64,000 nucleotides of DNA from Synechococcales cyanobacterium GL140_1_metabat_312 (GCA_025351345.1 JANXWB010000008.1:62001-126000); one strand, 5' to 3'. Shown: positions 38,107 through 48,573, counted from the first letter of the stretch. Notes: a model not told the origin generated them from the letters alone. Numbers and translations: made by a program.

Positions 38107-38856
38107 GTGAAACTTTCGGTGGTTATTCCATGCTTCAATGAACTCGCAACCATTGAGTCCGTTATCCAATCTGTACAAGAATGCGGGATTTCTCCTCTAG
38201 AAATTATCATCGTTGACGATTGTTCAACAGATGGAACTTGTGAAGTACTTCGCACTCTAGAATCTCAAGTTGATCGGATTATTTATCACTCTCACAACCA
38301 AGGAAAAGGGGCAGCATTACGATCGGGATTCAGGGCTGTAACGGGCGATATTGTTATTGTGCAAGATGCAGATCTAGAATATGATCCACAGGAGTTTCCG
38401 ATCGTTATTGAACCCATTTTAAATGGAAAAGCTGATGTCGTTTACGGCTCTCGATTTGTTGGAGGAGAACCTCATCGAGTTGTTTACTATTGGCATATGG
38501 TGGGGAATCGAATTTTAACAACTCTTTCTAACATGTTGACTAACATTAATCTTACGGATATGGAAACATGCTACAAAGCATTCCGGCGAGAAATCATCCA
38601 AGCCGTGCAGATAGAAGAAAATCGGTTTGGATTTGAACCCGAAATCACAGCAAAAATTTCTCGAATGGAATGCAAAATTTACGAAGTCGGAATTTCTTAT
38701 TATGGAAGAACATACAAAGAAGGGAAAAAGATCGGATGGAAAGATGGATTTCGAGCAATTTTTTGCATTTTAAAATACAATCTCAGACCCCAAAACAAGA
38801 CTCAATCATTAAAAGTGTTGACAAAAAACAAAGATCTTACCTCGATCGAAAAGTAG
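38107..38856 (+). CDS. Family 2 glycosyltransferase (dolichyl/polyprenyl-phosphate sugar synthase-like)
   Basis: A 249-residue GT2 enzyme. The nucleotide-sugar site is VVIPCFNE, then [12 protein letters not shown]; the metal-binding DxD is [21 protein letters not shown] and [11 protein letters not shown], with [13 protein letters not shown], are typical of the DPM1-like group that loads sugars onto polyprenyl phosphate. No C-terminal membrane helices are present. It starts with GTG at 38107. The following methyltransferase and polytopic protein lie on the same strand with short gaps, and the polytopic GT-C-like protein would be a natural user of a lipid-linked sugar. Confidence 0.88.
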   Translation: MKLSVVIPCFNELATIESVIQSVQECGISPLEIIIVDDCSTDGTCEVLRTLESQVDRIIYHSHNQGKGAALRSGFRAVTGDIVIVQDADLEYDPQEFPIVIEPILNGKADVVYGSRFVGGEPHRVVYYWHMVGNRILTTLSNMLTNINLTDMETCYKAFRREIIQAVQIEENRFGFEPEITAKISRMECKIYEVGISYYGRTYKEGKKIGWKDGFRAIFCILKYNLRPQNKTQSLKVLTKNKDLTSIEK

Positions 38857-38912
38857 TCTAAGCTCGCCCAACTTTTATACTCAAAGAATCCTTCCAAGTA
38901 TCCAACAAAATC

Positions 38913-39476
38913 ATGTCAGAACCATTTTTAGAACCAATCCTACGTTGGATGCGTCTACGCCAAGTTATTACCGAAATTCCAACACAATCGATCGTATTAG
39001 ACATTGGGTGTGGCACAAAAGCAACTTTCCTAAAAGCAATCGAGCCTAAAATCAAAAAAGGCGTAGGGATTGACTTTAAAGTTCCAGAATTTTCCACACC
39101 AATTTTACAAACATTTCAGGCCCATTTAGAAGAACGTCTCCCTTTTTCTGACAATTCCTTTGATGTTGTCACAATGCTAGCAGTCCTAGAACATATTGAA
39201 TATGAAGAGCAAATCCTCAAGGAAATTTATCGCATACTCAAACCCTCCGGAAAGCTAGTACTAACCGTTCCGTCCATATGGGCACAACCTGTATTGGAAT
39301 TTCTTTCTTATCGGCTGAAAATTGTTGATGAACGTGAAATTCGTGATCACAAACGCTATTACAATCGAAAACGTCTTCAGTCTGCACTCGTTAGAAAATC
39401 AGGATTTATACAATTTAAGCATCGATATTTCCAAGCATTCATGAATAATTTTTGCATTGTAATTAAACCACATTAA
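38913..39476 (+). CDS. SAM-dependent methyltransferase (class I)
   Basis: A 187-residue Rossmann methyltransferase. Motif I is VLDIGCGTKATFLKAI; motif II region is RLPFSDNSFDVVTMLAVLEHI, followed by LKEIYRILKPSGKLVLTVPS. This is the Methyltransf_11 type. Its position between a GT2 and a polytopic membrane protein suggests it modifies a glycan or lipid carrier, but the substrate cannot be read from sequence. Confidence 0.85.
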   Translation: MSEPFLEPILRWMRLRQVITEIPTQSIVLDIGCGTKATFLKAIEPKIKKGVGIDFKVPEFSTPILQTFQAHLEERLPFSDNSFDVVTMLAVLEHIEYEEQILKEIYRILKPSGKLVLTVPSIWAQPVLEFLSYRLKIVDEREIRDHKRYYNRKRLQSALVRKSGFIQFKHRYFQAFMNNFCIVIKPH

Positions 39477-39497
39477 TTAACTACTTAATCAACTTTT

Positions 39498-41162
39498 ATG
39501 TTCAAATCAAATTTAAAGACTATTCTTACGATCGGTTTGATCACCTTATTTTTTATAGTATCATTCCGCGCTTTTGCACTCTATAGAATTCCAGTATTCA
39601 ACTCAGACCATGCAGTTCATGTCCTCATGGCGCAGGATCTGAAGCTCCCAGACGATCTATATTATTGGGGCCAAAATCGTTTAGGGAGCCTATTACCGAT
39701 TCTCAGCTATTTTGGAGTGAAAATTTTATCCCTATCTCCGATCGTTGCAGTTTCATACGTGCACTATCTTCTGCTGCTGATTGGATTCCTAAGCTTTTGT
39801 AGTATTCTAAGTAATAACTTTTCAAGACTCACATTAGCTTTAGTATGGTTCCTACCTGCCGTTACGTTTACAAGTACGATCGAAGCAGTGCAGCCCTATA
39901 CTCCGCAGTTTGCAACGATCGGATGTGCTTTAGCCTTCATCCATCAATTGAATATATATAAAAATAATATTTTCTGGCAACGTGGATTACTAATTGTTGG
40001 ATCTTTAATATCCTTATATCTAAGTTTATGGATATCCGAACAATCTATCATTATTATCTTAATCATGGGTTACTTAATAAGAAGTAAATGCATCGCTCTT
40101 GATACACTAGAAAATAAATCAAAAAATTTAAATGAATCCGAGAATAGATCGGAAAGTAATTTTGAAAGGTTTAATCCTAGAGATATTTTAGAAAACCTAA
40201 TCAGGCATCTTAACTATGCAAAATATTCAAAAATCTTTAATCTCACAACACTAGTAGGAGTTATTTTTATCGTCATTGCAAAAATATCTGCAACTCCGTC
40301 CTATGGAATTTTTAGGATCAATAGTTTAGCGATAACATGGACAGTCTTTAAATCCGTGATAAAACTAATCGTACAGTCAATCACGTTTTCCATAGAAAAT
40401 TGGCTATTGAGTCTTTATTCAGTCACCTGTCTTGGTTTAGCTGCTTTCTTAATCGCAATTAGCATAATATCGATTCAAAAAAATTGGACCAAAAATTTCA
40501 AATTTAGAAGTGCTATCCGTCGAGCTTTTAACTCAGACTTAAAATGGTCAGTATTATTTGGAATCAATACGATCGGTAGTTTTTTGCTCCTGATTTCGTC
40601 AGAATGGGTTTACAAAAATGAGATTAATATTCGGTACTTTAGTGTCGTATATCTGTCTCTTTGGCTAACAATTATTTTCTACAATGATTCGATAAGCAAC
40701 ATATATCTCAAATCATCCAGAATAAGAGTGGTCAATTCATTTAAAAAATATCTATTTAAAATAAATGCGCCGCTTCCAGTCTTACTTCTTATGGTCGCAC
40801 TACTTGGAAGCATGAGTTTACCATCGTACGTCTACTCATTATCTCCGGCAAAATCTCAGTTATCTAAACTAATAGGATTTAATCAATTAGGGGAAGCTGG
40901 AATTATCGGAGACTATTGGAATTCTTATATTATTTGTAGTGTTAATCCTGAAAAATTATCTTGCACCCCTCACGATCGAGACATGGTTAGATCAATTCAT
41001 TCTACAAAAAAGGTAATGGCCTCAGGTAAAATTTACTTAGTTAAAGAGAGATGGCTAGAGAATTTTCCTGATCAAATTATTCAGTTCAAAACAAAACTAA
41101 CCAAACAAGGTCCAGAACTTAAAATTGATAAGTACACGCTAGCACTCTATAAACGGGAATAA
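39498..41162 (+). CDS. Polytopic membrane protein, possible GT-C glycosyltransferase
   Basis: A 554-residue protein with about ten or more membrane helices. After the first helix the loop IPVFNSDHAVHVLMAQDLKLPDDLYYWGQNR has the acidic/His arrangement found in the first extracytoplasmic loop of GT-C enzymes such as PMT/ArnT-like proteins. A hydrophilic insert (about 205-245, rich in Asn, Ser, Glu) breaks the helices. The C-terminal 90 residues are soluble. The gene is clearly more AT-rich than its neighbours (poly-A and TTTA runs), which suggests transfer or relaxed selection. The GT-C call is inferred; no family is firmly recognised. Confidence 0.6.
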   Translation: MFKSNLKTILTIGLITLFFIVSFRAFALYRIPVFNSDHAVHVLMAQDLKLPDDLYYWGQNRLGSLLPILSYFGVKILSLSPIVAVSYVHYLLLLIGFLSFCSILSNNFSRLTLALVWFLPAVTFTSTIEAVQPYTPQFATIGCALAFIHQLNIYKNNIFWQRGLLIVGSLISLYLSLWISEQSIIIILIMGYLIRSKCIALDTLENKSKNLNESENRSESNFERFNPRDILENLIRHLNYAKYSKIFNLTTLVGVIFIVIAKISATPSYGIFRINSLAITWTVFKSVIKLIVQSITFSIENWLLSLYSVTCLGLAAFLIAISIISIQKNWTKNFKFRSAIRRAFNSDLKWSVLFGINTIGSFLLLISSEWVYKNEINIRYFSVVYLSLWLTIIFYNDSISNIYLKSSRIRVVNSFKKYLFKINAPLPVLLLMVALLGSMSLPSYVYSLSPAKSQLSKLIGFNQLGEAGIIGDYWNSYIICSVNPEKLSCTPHDRDMVRSIHSTKKVMASGKIYLVKERWLENFPDQIIQFKTKLTKQGPELKIDKYTLALYKRE

Positions 41163-41207
41163 CCTTCCGGTATTGAATTACCTATCTGCACAATGTCAAA
41201 AACAACC

Positions 41208-41243
41208 TCGTATTGTTCTTAAAATTGTAGGAACAACACGAGA
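41208..41243. terminator. Hairpin at a convergent gene junction
   Basis: CTCGTATTGTTC (41208-41219) and GAACAACACGAG (41232-41243) form a 12-bp stem with one mismatch and a 12-base loop. It lies between the ends of the + strand polytopic gene and the - strand fcl gene, so it may act on both. No long T-run follows. Confidence 0.5.
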
Positions 41244-41267
41244 TTCAATTAGTAATGACCAACAACC

Positions 41268-42203
41268 CTACACTGCATTAGCGCAGTACCAAGCGATCGT
41301 ACGACGTAACCCTTCCTCAAACCCAATTTCTGCTTCAAAACCAAAGCGATCCTTTGCCCGACTTGTATCCAAACAACGACGCGGCTGACCATTTGGTTTA
41401 TCTGTCTGCCACACTAGTTCACCCTCGTAATCCATCAACTTACAAATTAGCGTAATCAAATCTTTAATAGTGATTTCACGATTTGTTCCCAAATTCACAG
41501 GGTCCGATGAATTATACGATTGCGCACTTATGACAATGCCCCGCGCCGCATCATCCGAATAAATAAACTCACGAGTCGGACTGCCATCGCCCCACACCGA
41601 AATACTACGATCGCCCGCCACTTTTGCCTCATGCACCTTCCGAATCAATGCCGGAATCACATGGGAACTAGCAGGGTCAAAATTATCGCCCGGACCATAA
41701 AGATTGACCGGAAGCAAGTAAATACCATTAAAGTCATACTGCTGACGATAGGACTCCAACTGCACCAACAATGCTTTTTTTGCAATACCATAAGGTGCAT
41801 TTGTTTCTTCTGGATATCCAATCCAAAGATCTTCTTCTTTAAAGGGAACAGGCGTAAATTTTGGATAGGCGCAGATCGTTCCAACGCAGACAAACTTTGA
41901 AACTCCTGCCTGATAAGCCGCATGAATTAACTGCGTGCCCATCATCAAGTTGTCATAGAACAACTCGGCTGGCTTCTCTTTATTCAAGCCAATTCCACCA
42001 ACGTGGGCGGCTAAATGGATCACAAGATCTTGCCGATCGACTGCTTCTTGACAATTTTCCCACTTACAAAGATCCAAATCCTTCGATCGTGGAATAGAAA
42101 TTTTTTCCCTATCTGCGCCCGCCGCCAAAAGCTTCGCCACCACCTGCTTACCGAGAAAGCCAGCGCCGCCTGTCACCAAAATCTTCTGCTTACTTAAGTC
42201 CAT
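41268..42203 (-). CDS. fcl: GDP-L-fucose synthase
   Basis: A 311-residue short-chain dehydrogenase of the Fcl/WcaG type. It epimerises and reduces GDP-4-keto-6-deoxymannose to GDP-L-fucose with NADPH. The nucleotide motif is [11 protein letters not shown]; the catalytic region has VGTICAYP and the YGIAKK (YxxxK) pair; [15 protein letters not shown] and [11 protein letters not shown] are typical. It follows gmd on the same strand (65-base gap), giving the complete two-step pathway from GDP-mannose. Confidence 0.95.
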   Translation of the reverse strand: MDLSKQKILVTGGAGFLGKQVVAKLLAAGADREKISIPRSKDLDLCKWENCQEAVDRQDLVIHLAAHVGGIGLNKEKPAELFYDNLMMGTQLIHAAYQAGVSKFVCVGTICAYPKFTPVPFKEEDLWIGYPEETNAPYGIAKKALLVQLESYRQQYDFNGIYLLPVNLYGPGDNFDPASSHVIPALIRKVHEAKVAGDRSISVWGDGSPTREFIYSDDAARGIVISAQSYNSSDPVNLGTNREITIKDLITLICKLMDYEGELVWQTDKPNGQPRRCLDTSRAKDRFGFEAEIGFEEGLRRTIAWYCANAV

Positions 42204-42268
42204 GATCCCACTGCTAATAAAAAATTAGAGAGCCGTTAAAGACTCTCCCTCTCAATATTCAACCGAAA

Positions 42269-43345
42269 TTAGAATGACATGCCAGCAAATTGCTCACGGA
42301 TGATCGCCTGCTCTTGATTCGCGCCACTGTTTTCGCTTGGAGGCTGTACACCCACCGCACGCAAATCTGCATCAACCATCAGATTAACCAACTCATTAAA
42401 GGTTACAGTCGGTGCCCAATTCAATTGTTTTTTAGCCTTAGCGGGTTGACCAATCAACAAATCAACTTCAGTCGGACGCAGATAACGCGGATCGAATTCC
42501 ACATAGTCTTTCCATTCCAGATTCACCCGACCAAACGCCAACTGCAAGAACTCTTCTACAGAGTGAGTTTCACCCGTTGCAATTACAAAGTCATCGGCTT
42601 TATCCTGTTGCAACATCAACCACATCGCCTTGACATAGTCCTTTGCATAGCCCCAGTCACGCTTCGCATCTAAATTCCCCATAAACAACTTAGTCTGCTT
42701 ACCGGAGACAATTCGAGCCACCGCACGGGTGATTTTGCGAGTCACAAACGTCTCACCCCGACGAGGCGATTCGTGGTTAAACAAGATTCCGTTGGTCGCA
42801 AACAAATTGTAGGACTCGCGATAGTTAACCGTCTGCCAATGGGCAAACATTTTCGCGCAAGCGTAAGGACTGCGAGGATAAAACGGAGTGTCCTCAGATT
42901 GCGGTACTTCCATCACCTTGCCGTACATTTCAGAGGAGCCAGCTTGATAATAGCGGACTTCATTTCCGGTGCGGGCTTGATAATCACGAATCGCTTCTAG
43001 CAATCGTAAGGCGCCCATGCCCACGCAGTCAGCAGTGTATTCAGGAGAATCAAAACTCACTCGAACATGGGATTGAGCGCCTAGGTTGTAAATTTCCTGA
43101 GGTTTAACTTCTTCAATAATCCGGCCCAACATGGTGCCATCGGTCAAGTCACCATAATGCAAAAACAACCGGGCACCCGGAACATGGGGATCCTGATACA
43201 TATGATCCAACCGATCGGTATTGAAGGTTGAAGTCCGACGAATAATTCCATGAACTTCATAGCCCTTTTCTAAGAGCAATTCCGTAATATAGGAACCATC
43301 TTGTCCCGTAATTCCAGTAATTAAGGCGCGCTTACGTTGGGTCAT
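42269..43345 (-). CDS. gmd: GDP-mannose 4,6-dehydratase
   Basis: A 358-residue SDR enzyme that forms GDP-4-keto-6-deoxymannose, the substrate of Fcl. Motifs: [25 protein letters not shown] (NADP binding), the catalytic [15 protein letters not shown] (YxxxK), SSEMYGK and [17 protein letters not shown]. The start is the ATG at 43345 ([11 protein letters not shown]), with GGAG ten bases upstream; a TTG two codons earlier is possible. It lies upstream of fcl on the same strand, so they are likely cotranscribed. Confidence 0.97.
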   Translation of the reverse strand: MTQRKRALITGITGQDGSYITELLLEKGYEVHGIIRRTSTFNTDRLDHMYQDPHVPGARLFLHYGDLTDGTMLGRIIEEVKPQEIYNLGAQSHVRVSFDSPEYTADCVGMGALRLLEAIRDYQARTGNEVRYYQAGSSEMYGKVMEVPQSEDTPFYPRSPYACAKMFAHWQTVNYRESYNLFATNGILFNHESPRRGETFVTRKITRAVARIVSGKQTKLFMGNLDAKRDWGYAKDYVKAMWLMLQQDKADDFVIATGETHSVEEFLQLAFGRVNLEWKDYVEFDPRYLRPTEVDLLIGQPAKAKKQLNWAPTVTFNELVNLMVDADLRAVGVQPPSENSGANQEQAIIREQFAGMSF

Positions 43346-43713
43346 ATTCAATGTCTCCTAAAAATTAAAGTATTCAAATCAATAGCAAGTCTAGTTATGT
43401 AATTTTATTGAACCTCCTAGATTCTATCCGAGCGAATTTATCATCCCACTAGGGGTATTAAGGGGCTTATCTAGTAATCCCCAGAAAAGCAGAGTCACAC
43501 ACCCAATACCCCAGAATAAACTTGACCCACTTGTATTTCCCAAAACAAATCAGTCATACATCCCAGTTCTTTTATCGGTTCTTAATGTAACGCGAGATTA
43601 AAGAAGAATTTCTAAAATAAAGAATGACAAGCAAATATAAGCTATTTGACCGATGACATTGCTCGCCAAACGCTTATCAAAACCATGACTCGCTGATCGG
43701 AAAACTAGGAAAC
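43346..43713. other. 368-base intergenic region before gmd
   Basis: The region separates gmd from the upstream sugar transferase gene, both on the minus strand, so it probably holds the gmd-fcl promoter. No gene or repeat is recognised. Confidence 0.5.
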
Positions 43714-44463
43714 CTAGTAGGCACCGTTGTTCTTGGGGAAAATTACCACACCGATCGTCTTAACAATAATCACCATATCCATAGCAAAGCTCCGATGAGC
43801 CACATAATACGTATCCATCCGAACCCGCTGAGGATAGGGAATGTCATTACGGCCTGAAACTTGCCACATTCCTGTAATTCCGGGCCTTGCCTCCAGTACA
43901 GTTGCCATTTTTTCGCCATAGCGCGGCAATTCTTCTGGAACCAACGGACGTGGACCCACTACGCTCATGTCACCCATCAAGACATTCCAAAACTGAGGAA
44001 ATTCATCCAGACTTGTGACCCGTAAAAATCGACCCATCCAAGTGATACGCGGGTCATATTTCAACTTAAAACTAGCTTCAAATTCTTTTTGAAGATCGGG
44101 TGAGGCTTGGAGCAAGTCTCCTAAAACCCGATCGGCATCATATATCATGGTGCGAAATTTAATACAGCCAAACCGTCGATAACCCTTCCCAACTCGCTCT
44201 TGAACATAAAAAACTGGCCCGTGAGATCCAATGGCGACTAAAAATGCGATTAACAGGTAAAACGGGGAAAACATGATCAGGACTGAAAGTGAAAACCCAA
44301 TGTCAAATAGCCGCTTTGAGGTCATTTGATCGGCCCAATGACTAGATCGTCCTGTTGGACGGAAAGATTTAGCGATCGCCCCACTGGATAAATGGGGTGT
44401 CAAATGGTTATCGCCTGGAGATGAAATCGACTGTCGATCAGCGAGCATAGGGATTTTCAACAT
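43714..44463 (-). CDS. Monotopic phosphoglycosyl transferase (bacterial sugar transferase)
   Basis: A 249-residue member of the WbaP/WcaJ/PglC superfamily, which starts glycan synthesis by moving a sugar phosphate onto undecaprenyl phosphate. It has one re-entrant/membrane segment (about 51-75: RLFDIGFSLSVLIMFSPFYLLIAFLVAI), then YVQERVGKGYRRFGCIKFRTM, SLDEFPQFWNVLMGDMSVVGPRP and the C-terminal GITGMWQVSGRNDIPYPQRVRMDTYYV. The N-terminal polytopic and Rossmann parts of long WbaP forms are absent; instead there are 45 polar residues. Substrate specificity (galactose or glucose phosphate) cannot be told. Confidence 0.93.
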   Translation of the reverse strand: MLKIPMLADRQSISSPGDNHLTPHLSSGAIAKSFRPTGRSSHWADQMTSKRLFDIGFSLSVLIMFSPFYLLIAFLVAIGSHGPVFYVQERVGKGYRRFGCIKFRTMIYDADRVLGDLLQASPDLQKEFEASFKLKYDPRITWMGRFLRVTSLDEFPQFWNVLMGDMSVVGPRPLVPEELPRYGEKMATVLEARPGITGMWQVSGRNDIPYPQRVRMDTYYVAHRSFAMDMVIIVKTIGVVIFPKNNGAY

Positions 44464-44677
44464 TCACTAGAGAAATTGGTGGATGAGTAGTCCTAAGATT
44501 GCGCAGATGCCGTAATTTACAATATTTTTCACTTACTTAAACATTAAATTGATTTAACTTTCACATAAGATCCTCCCAAGGGAAAGGTTAAAAACACGTA
44601 ATTTAGGTAATTATGGTCAAGATTTCGATTATTACATCATAAATCTTGACCAACATCATACAGGGCTTAGACTAGAT

Positions 44678-45850
44678 TCACTGGTGTTTAGTTCCCATAT
44701 CAGCCTTTTGACAAACTCGATCGATTGCCTGTCCATAACGGAGCTTAAAGGTTTCAGCCGAAAACTGTTGAGCATGGGACGCGATTACTTCTGGATTAAT
44801 TTGGGCAGCGATCGACTCAAAGGCCCGAACTGCCGCCACAATATCGCTAACTTGCTGCGTTTCAAATAAAATTCCAGTCCCCCGATCACCCCAAGTCCGA
44901 ATATCCTTCACGGTCTCACTCGTCCCTCCTTTTCCGTACGCAATCACGGGAGTTCCGCAAGCTTGGGCTTCAACGGGAGCGATGCCAAAATCTTCATAGG
45001 CGGCATACACGAAGGCTCTAGCTTGTGACATGTAGGTTGCAACTTCTTCGTTCGATCGCCAACCTAGAAACTGAATATTTTTTTTGGCCCTACGTTCTAA
45101 CATTGGCCGATCGCCCCCTTCCCCAATCACCAAAAGCGGCAACCCCAACTGATTAAAAGCGTCCACGATTAACCCCACCTGTTTGTAGCCCACAAGGCGC
45201 GAGACCACGAGGTAGTAATCCTGTTTCTGAGAGACAAAGGGAAAACGATCGATCGCCACGGGCGGATAAATCACCTCAGCATTTCGCCGATAGCAGCGCC
45301 AAATTCGCTGTGCTGTAGTCTGGGAATTAGCAATGAAATGATCGACGCGGTTCGCTGATAAGACGTCCCACTGACGCAATTGATGAAGAATGAGTCGGGT
45401 GAGGGCACCTTTGATTCCTTTGCCTGCATTGCCATGACCCAAGTAATCGAAGGTCAAGTCCCAGGCATAGCGCATGGGAGCATGGCAATAGCAAATATGC
45501 ACTTGATTCGCTCGGGTCAGTACGCCTTTTGCAACGGCATGGGAAGACGAGAGAATCACATCGTAGTCGCGTAAATCCAACTGCTCGATCGCCAGTGGCA
45601 TGAATGGTAGATATTTCTGCACCCCAAACTCGGCGCGCGGGAAATGCTGCAAAAAGGTATGACCGATCGATCGACCATACAAATAACTGTCTGGATTACA
45701 CGACTCAAAATCAATCAGCGCATACAAATCGGCATCCACAAAACTCAAAATATCCTGGACAACTAATTCAGACCCGCCCGTAGCCTTTGGGGTTAGCCAT
45801 TCATGGACCAGTGCATAGTTTAAATTGGATCCACTATTTTCAATCCCCAT
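44678..45850 (-). CDS. Family 4 glycosyltransferase
   Basis: A 390-residue GT4 with a GT-B fold. The N-terminal part has HEWLTPKATGGSELVVQDIL and VDHFIANSQTTAQRIWRCYRR. The C-terminal nucleotide-binding domain has YYLVVSRLVGYKQVGLIVDAF, GEGGDRPMLE and the EDFGIAPVEAQACGTPVIAYGKGG retaining (Ex7E) motif. It resembles mannosyltransferases of the WbaZ group, matching GDP-mannose use by neighbouring gmd and fcl. It starts 31 bases inside the end of rqcH (ATG at 45850); translational coupling across unrelated functions is unusual. Confidence 0.9.
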   Translation of the reverse strand: MGIENSGSNLNYALVHEWLTPKATGGSELVVQDILSFVDADLYALIDFESCNPDSYLYGRSIGHTFLQHFPRAEFGVQKYLPFMPLAIEQLDLRDYDVILSSSHAVAKGVLTRANQVHICYCHAPMRYAWDLTFDYLGHGNAGKGIKGALTRLILHQLRQWDVLSANRVDHFIANSQTTAQRIWRCYRRNAEVIYPPVAIDRFPFVSQKQDYYLVVSRLVGYKQVGLIVDAFNQLGLPLLVIGEGGDRPMLERRAKKNIQFLGWRSNEEVATYMSQARAFVYAAYEDFGIAPVEAQACGTPVIAYGKGGTSETVKDIRTWGDRGTGILFETQQVSDIVAAVRAFESIAAQINPEVIASHAQQFSAETFKLRYGQAIDRVCQKADMGTKHQ

Positions 45851-47667
45851 TGTGGCCGCCCCCAAATAACGGTTTCTTGTTTGTAAATGGCCATGCCAGG
45901 TTTTGAACCCTTGGGCTTATAAACATGTTTTGGTTGGGTATAAACTACTGGAACTTGCTCACTTTGCCGCGCTTGGCTATAGTAAGCGGCCAGATCTGCA
46001 ACGGCGCGTAAATCAGCTTCATCTGGAACCGAGCCTGCTGGAAGCCGCAACAAGGCATGACTTCCCGGTATTTCTTGAGTATGGAACCATAGATCGTAGT
46101 CACCCGCCATCCGAAACGTTAAAAAGTCATTTTGGCGATTGTTGCGGCCAATTAAGATCTCATAGCCGCTGGGACTTTGATAGCGACGAGGTTGGCTGGA
46201 TAGATCGGCTTTATCAACGATCGGTTTCTTCGATTTTGTACCCGATTTAATGCTGGATTTAATCCCCGACTTGACTCGTGCCGTTGCCTGTCGAACTGTT
46301 TTTAAGCTAGATACCTGCGCTGGATCCAATTCAACTTGATAACGAGATCCGGCTAAATATCCCTGCTGAATCAACTCATCTCTCATGTCTTCAATCGCCG
46401 TCAGATCAAGGCCCGATCGGTAATCTTCCATTTGAGTTAGGGCCGTTTCGACTTGTTGAAGATAATCAATTTCGGTTTTGACCTCCATTAATAGCGGTAT
46501 CACCGCATCTCGCGATCGCTTAAATTTTTGGTGCTGTTTATAGAGCGTTTGAGCATTTTGGACTGCATTACGATCAGGAGCCAACGGAATCCGCATCGGT
46601 AATCCGGTCTCAAAATCCATCAGCACAATTTCAGTCATGCCCAATTCCCAATCATTTAAATGCGCCATCAGCAAATCCGCTTTACCTCGAATTTCATCGG
46701 CCCGATCGCTTTCGCCTAACCGCGCTTGGAATCCATTTTGTTTCGTATGGAGCTTACCCAGCAGCAATTTCAGTCGCATTTTGAGCTGATGTCGAACTTG
46801 ATCGAACTGTTGCCGAGACAATCCGCCGCCGTAATAGTCATTTAAAATAGTCTGAATCGAAATCCCCGCGCCCGATGATTCACCCAAAAGCCGATAGCCC
46901 GAAGTCGTCATCATGGGCATAAATGTGTTGGCTTCCAGACATTTATGCCAAGCTTGCCAACTGTCAAACAACGATCGCCACTCATCATCTGACAGTGTTT
47001 CACTGAGCCGATCGGACGCTAATCCCGCTCTATTCAACAACTCCAAAGTCAGCGCCGAACTCAAGCCACGATAATTCTTCACCAATAGTTTTTTTAGCAC
47101 GGTCGGAACCAAGGCTAGCCGCTCATGCCAGCGATCGAACCCTTCCTCTAAACTCGGCATCGATTGAGTTGAACTCGGAGGCAACTGATAAGCATCCCCG
47201 GTCTGAATCGGGCGCACACTCGACTGCGTGGCGCTCACCTGATGGGCAGCGGTCACAATGTCACCCTGCTCATTCACCAAAACCGCATTACTATACTGCC
47301 CTTGAACTTCGACGTAGAGGTGCCACAAAACCGGATCCCCCGGTCGCTGACAGAATTGTAAATCCAGCACCCGCTCCCAAGGCTTGACGATCGCCACCTC
47401 ACACAAGGCCAACCCGCCCAACTGATGCCATAGCTGTTGACTAAAAGTAAACGTATCAGGCGATCGAGGAGGAGCATCTCCAACATGGATTCGAGCCGCT
47501 TGAGGATGCCAGGAAATGGTTAACCAACTTCGGCCCGTAATGGTTCTAAGTGCGAGGGAAACGGTAAACCGATCGACTTGATACACCTGCTCCAACCGGG
47601 CGGGCAAGCTGTGATTAATGAGTTCGTGACGCACTGCGACCAGCGTTGTAAAGTCTACGGGCTGCAC
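45820..47667 (-). CDS. rqcH: RqcH / NFACT family ribosome-quality-control protein
   Basis: A 615-residue protein of the RqcH/Rqc2/NEMF family. In Bacillus, RqcH binds stalled 50S subunits and recruits tRNA-Ala to add alanine tails. NFACT-N is at about 1-200 (VDFTTLVAVRHELINHSLPARLEQVYQ), followed by HhH and long coiled-coil arms (about 285-460), then NFACT-R at about 495-600 (YEILIGRNNRQNDFLTFRMAGDYDLWFHTQEIPGSH). The C-terminal basic end is YKPKGSKPGMAIYKQETVIWGRP. The length fits. Its 3' end overlaps the GT4 gene by 31 bases. Confidence 0.92.
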   Translation of the reverse strand: MQPVDFTTLVAVRHELINHSLPARLEQVYQVDRFTVSLALRTITGRSWLTISWHPQAARIHVGDAPPRSPDTFTFSQQLWHQLGGLALCEVAIVKPWERVLDLQFCQRPGDPVLWHLYVEVQGQYSNAVLVNEQGDIVTAAHQVSATQSSVRPIQTGDAYQLPPSSTQSMPSLEEGFDRWHERLALVPTVLKKLLVKNYRGLSSALTLELLNRAGLASDRLSETLSDDEWRSLFDSWQAWHKCLEANTFMPMMTTSGYRLLGESSGAGISIQTILNDYYGGGLSRQQFDQVRHQLKMRLKLLLGKLHTKQNGFQARLGESDRADEIRGKADLLMAHLNDWELGMTEIVLMDFETGLPMRIPLAPDRNAVQNAQTLYKQHQKFKRSRDAVIPLLMEVKTEIDYLQQVETALTQMEDYRSGLDLTAIEDMRDELIQQGYLAGSRYQVELDPAQVSSLKTVRQATARVKSGIKSSIKSGTKSKKPIVDKADLSSQPRRYQSPSGYEILIGRNNRQNDFLTFRMAGDYDLWFHTQEIPGSHALLRLPAGSVPDEADLRAVADLAAYYSQARQSEQVPVVYTQPKHVYKPKGSKPGMAIYKQETVIWGRPQWGLKIVDPI

Positions 47668-48125
47668 ACCAAACCTCAGTGAGTAAAACTCAATTTAAGA
47701 AAACATTCTTAGAACTTATCTGCAAACCAGAACTGACTGGGGAACTAGAATTTTGAAGTCCTTGCGATCGAAACTTTAGCAGATCTAAAACTCGAAGAAT
47801 TACTAAATCCACAAACTAAATCTACAAATAGGCTTCTATTCGAGCGCACTACTGGAGAAATTTCCGCAAAATGCCTAAAATTCTGGAATTAAAGCATTCT
47901 GTTATTTTCGATGAAGAGGTATAAAAATGAGGCATCCGGTGAAGGACTATTTTTGTAGGCGTATCATTACCTCTAGTCTAGGAAAACAATAGTTAAAAGA
48001 GTTAAAAGGCACTTGTTTCATATTTTCGGGGATATTTATCGGTTACGCTTGTCCACCGCACATTTTTACGGTTAGGATTTAAAATAAGTGTAAATGTGCT
48101 CTGCTCCAGAATCTTCAGTATCCTT
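47668..48125. other. 458-base divergent intergenic region (rqcH / remA)
   Basis: Contains the promoters of rqcH and of remA-gmk. No open frame of note and no recognised repeat. The segment is AT-rich. Confidence 0.5.
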
Positions 48126-48398
48126 ATGACCGATATCAAGTTAATCAATATTGGCTTCGGCAACATCGTGTCGGCAAATCGTGTCATCTCGATCGTCAGT
48201 CCTGAGTCTGCTCCGATCAAACGAATCATCACGGATGCTCGGGAGCGCGGTGAACTCATTGATGCGACCTACGGGAGACGAACCCGTGCAGTAATTATTA
48301 CCGATTCAGGACACGTCGTTCTGTCAGCCATTCAGCCAGAAACTGTCGCTAATCGATTTGTAACTAGCAAAGAGTCAACTAATGGTGAAGAGGCTTAA
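48126..48398 (+). CDS. remA: RemA-like regulator (DUF370)
   Basis: A 90-residue protein with the full DUF370/RemA sequence: [75 protein letters not shown]. In Bacillus, RemA is an oligomeric DNA-binding activator of matrix genes. The role in cyanobacteria is not established. The start is the ATG at 48126 (MTDIKLIN). It precedes gmk, the arrangement conserved in Firmicutes and cyanobacteria. Confidence 0.93.
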   Translation: MTDIKLINIGFGNIVSANRVISIVSPESAPIKRIITDARERGELIDATYGRRTRAVIITDSGHVVLSAIQPETVANRFVTSKESTNGEEA

Positions 48399-48573
48399 AT
48401 CCTAGGCTGAACGTTCAAGTTTGGATTCAAATTTTCTTTCAAAATATTAAACTAATTCCTCCTCTAAAGCGCGCTCAAAGTGCTTCTTTTTTATGGAATG
48501 ACTCTTAAATGACGGTCAATAGTGCGGTTAACAGCGGTCTACATAACTCTCCATACGGTCAATTTGTACCCAC

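Noticed and set aside
42225-42260. Possible terminator between gmd and fcl (GAGAG...CTCTC followed by T-run on the minus strand)
   Set aside because: Stem of only five to six pairs with a large loop; too weak to split the two-gene unit.
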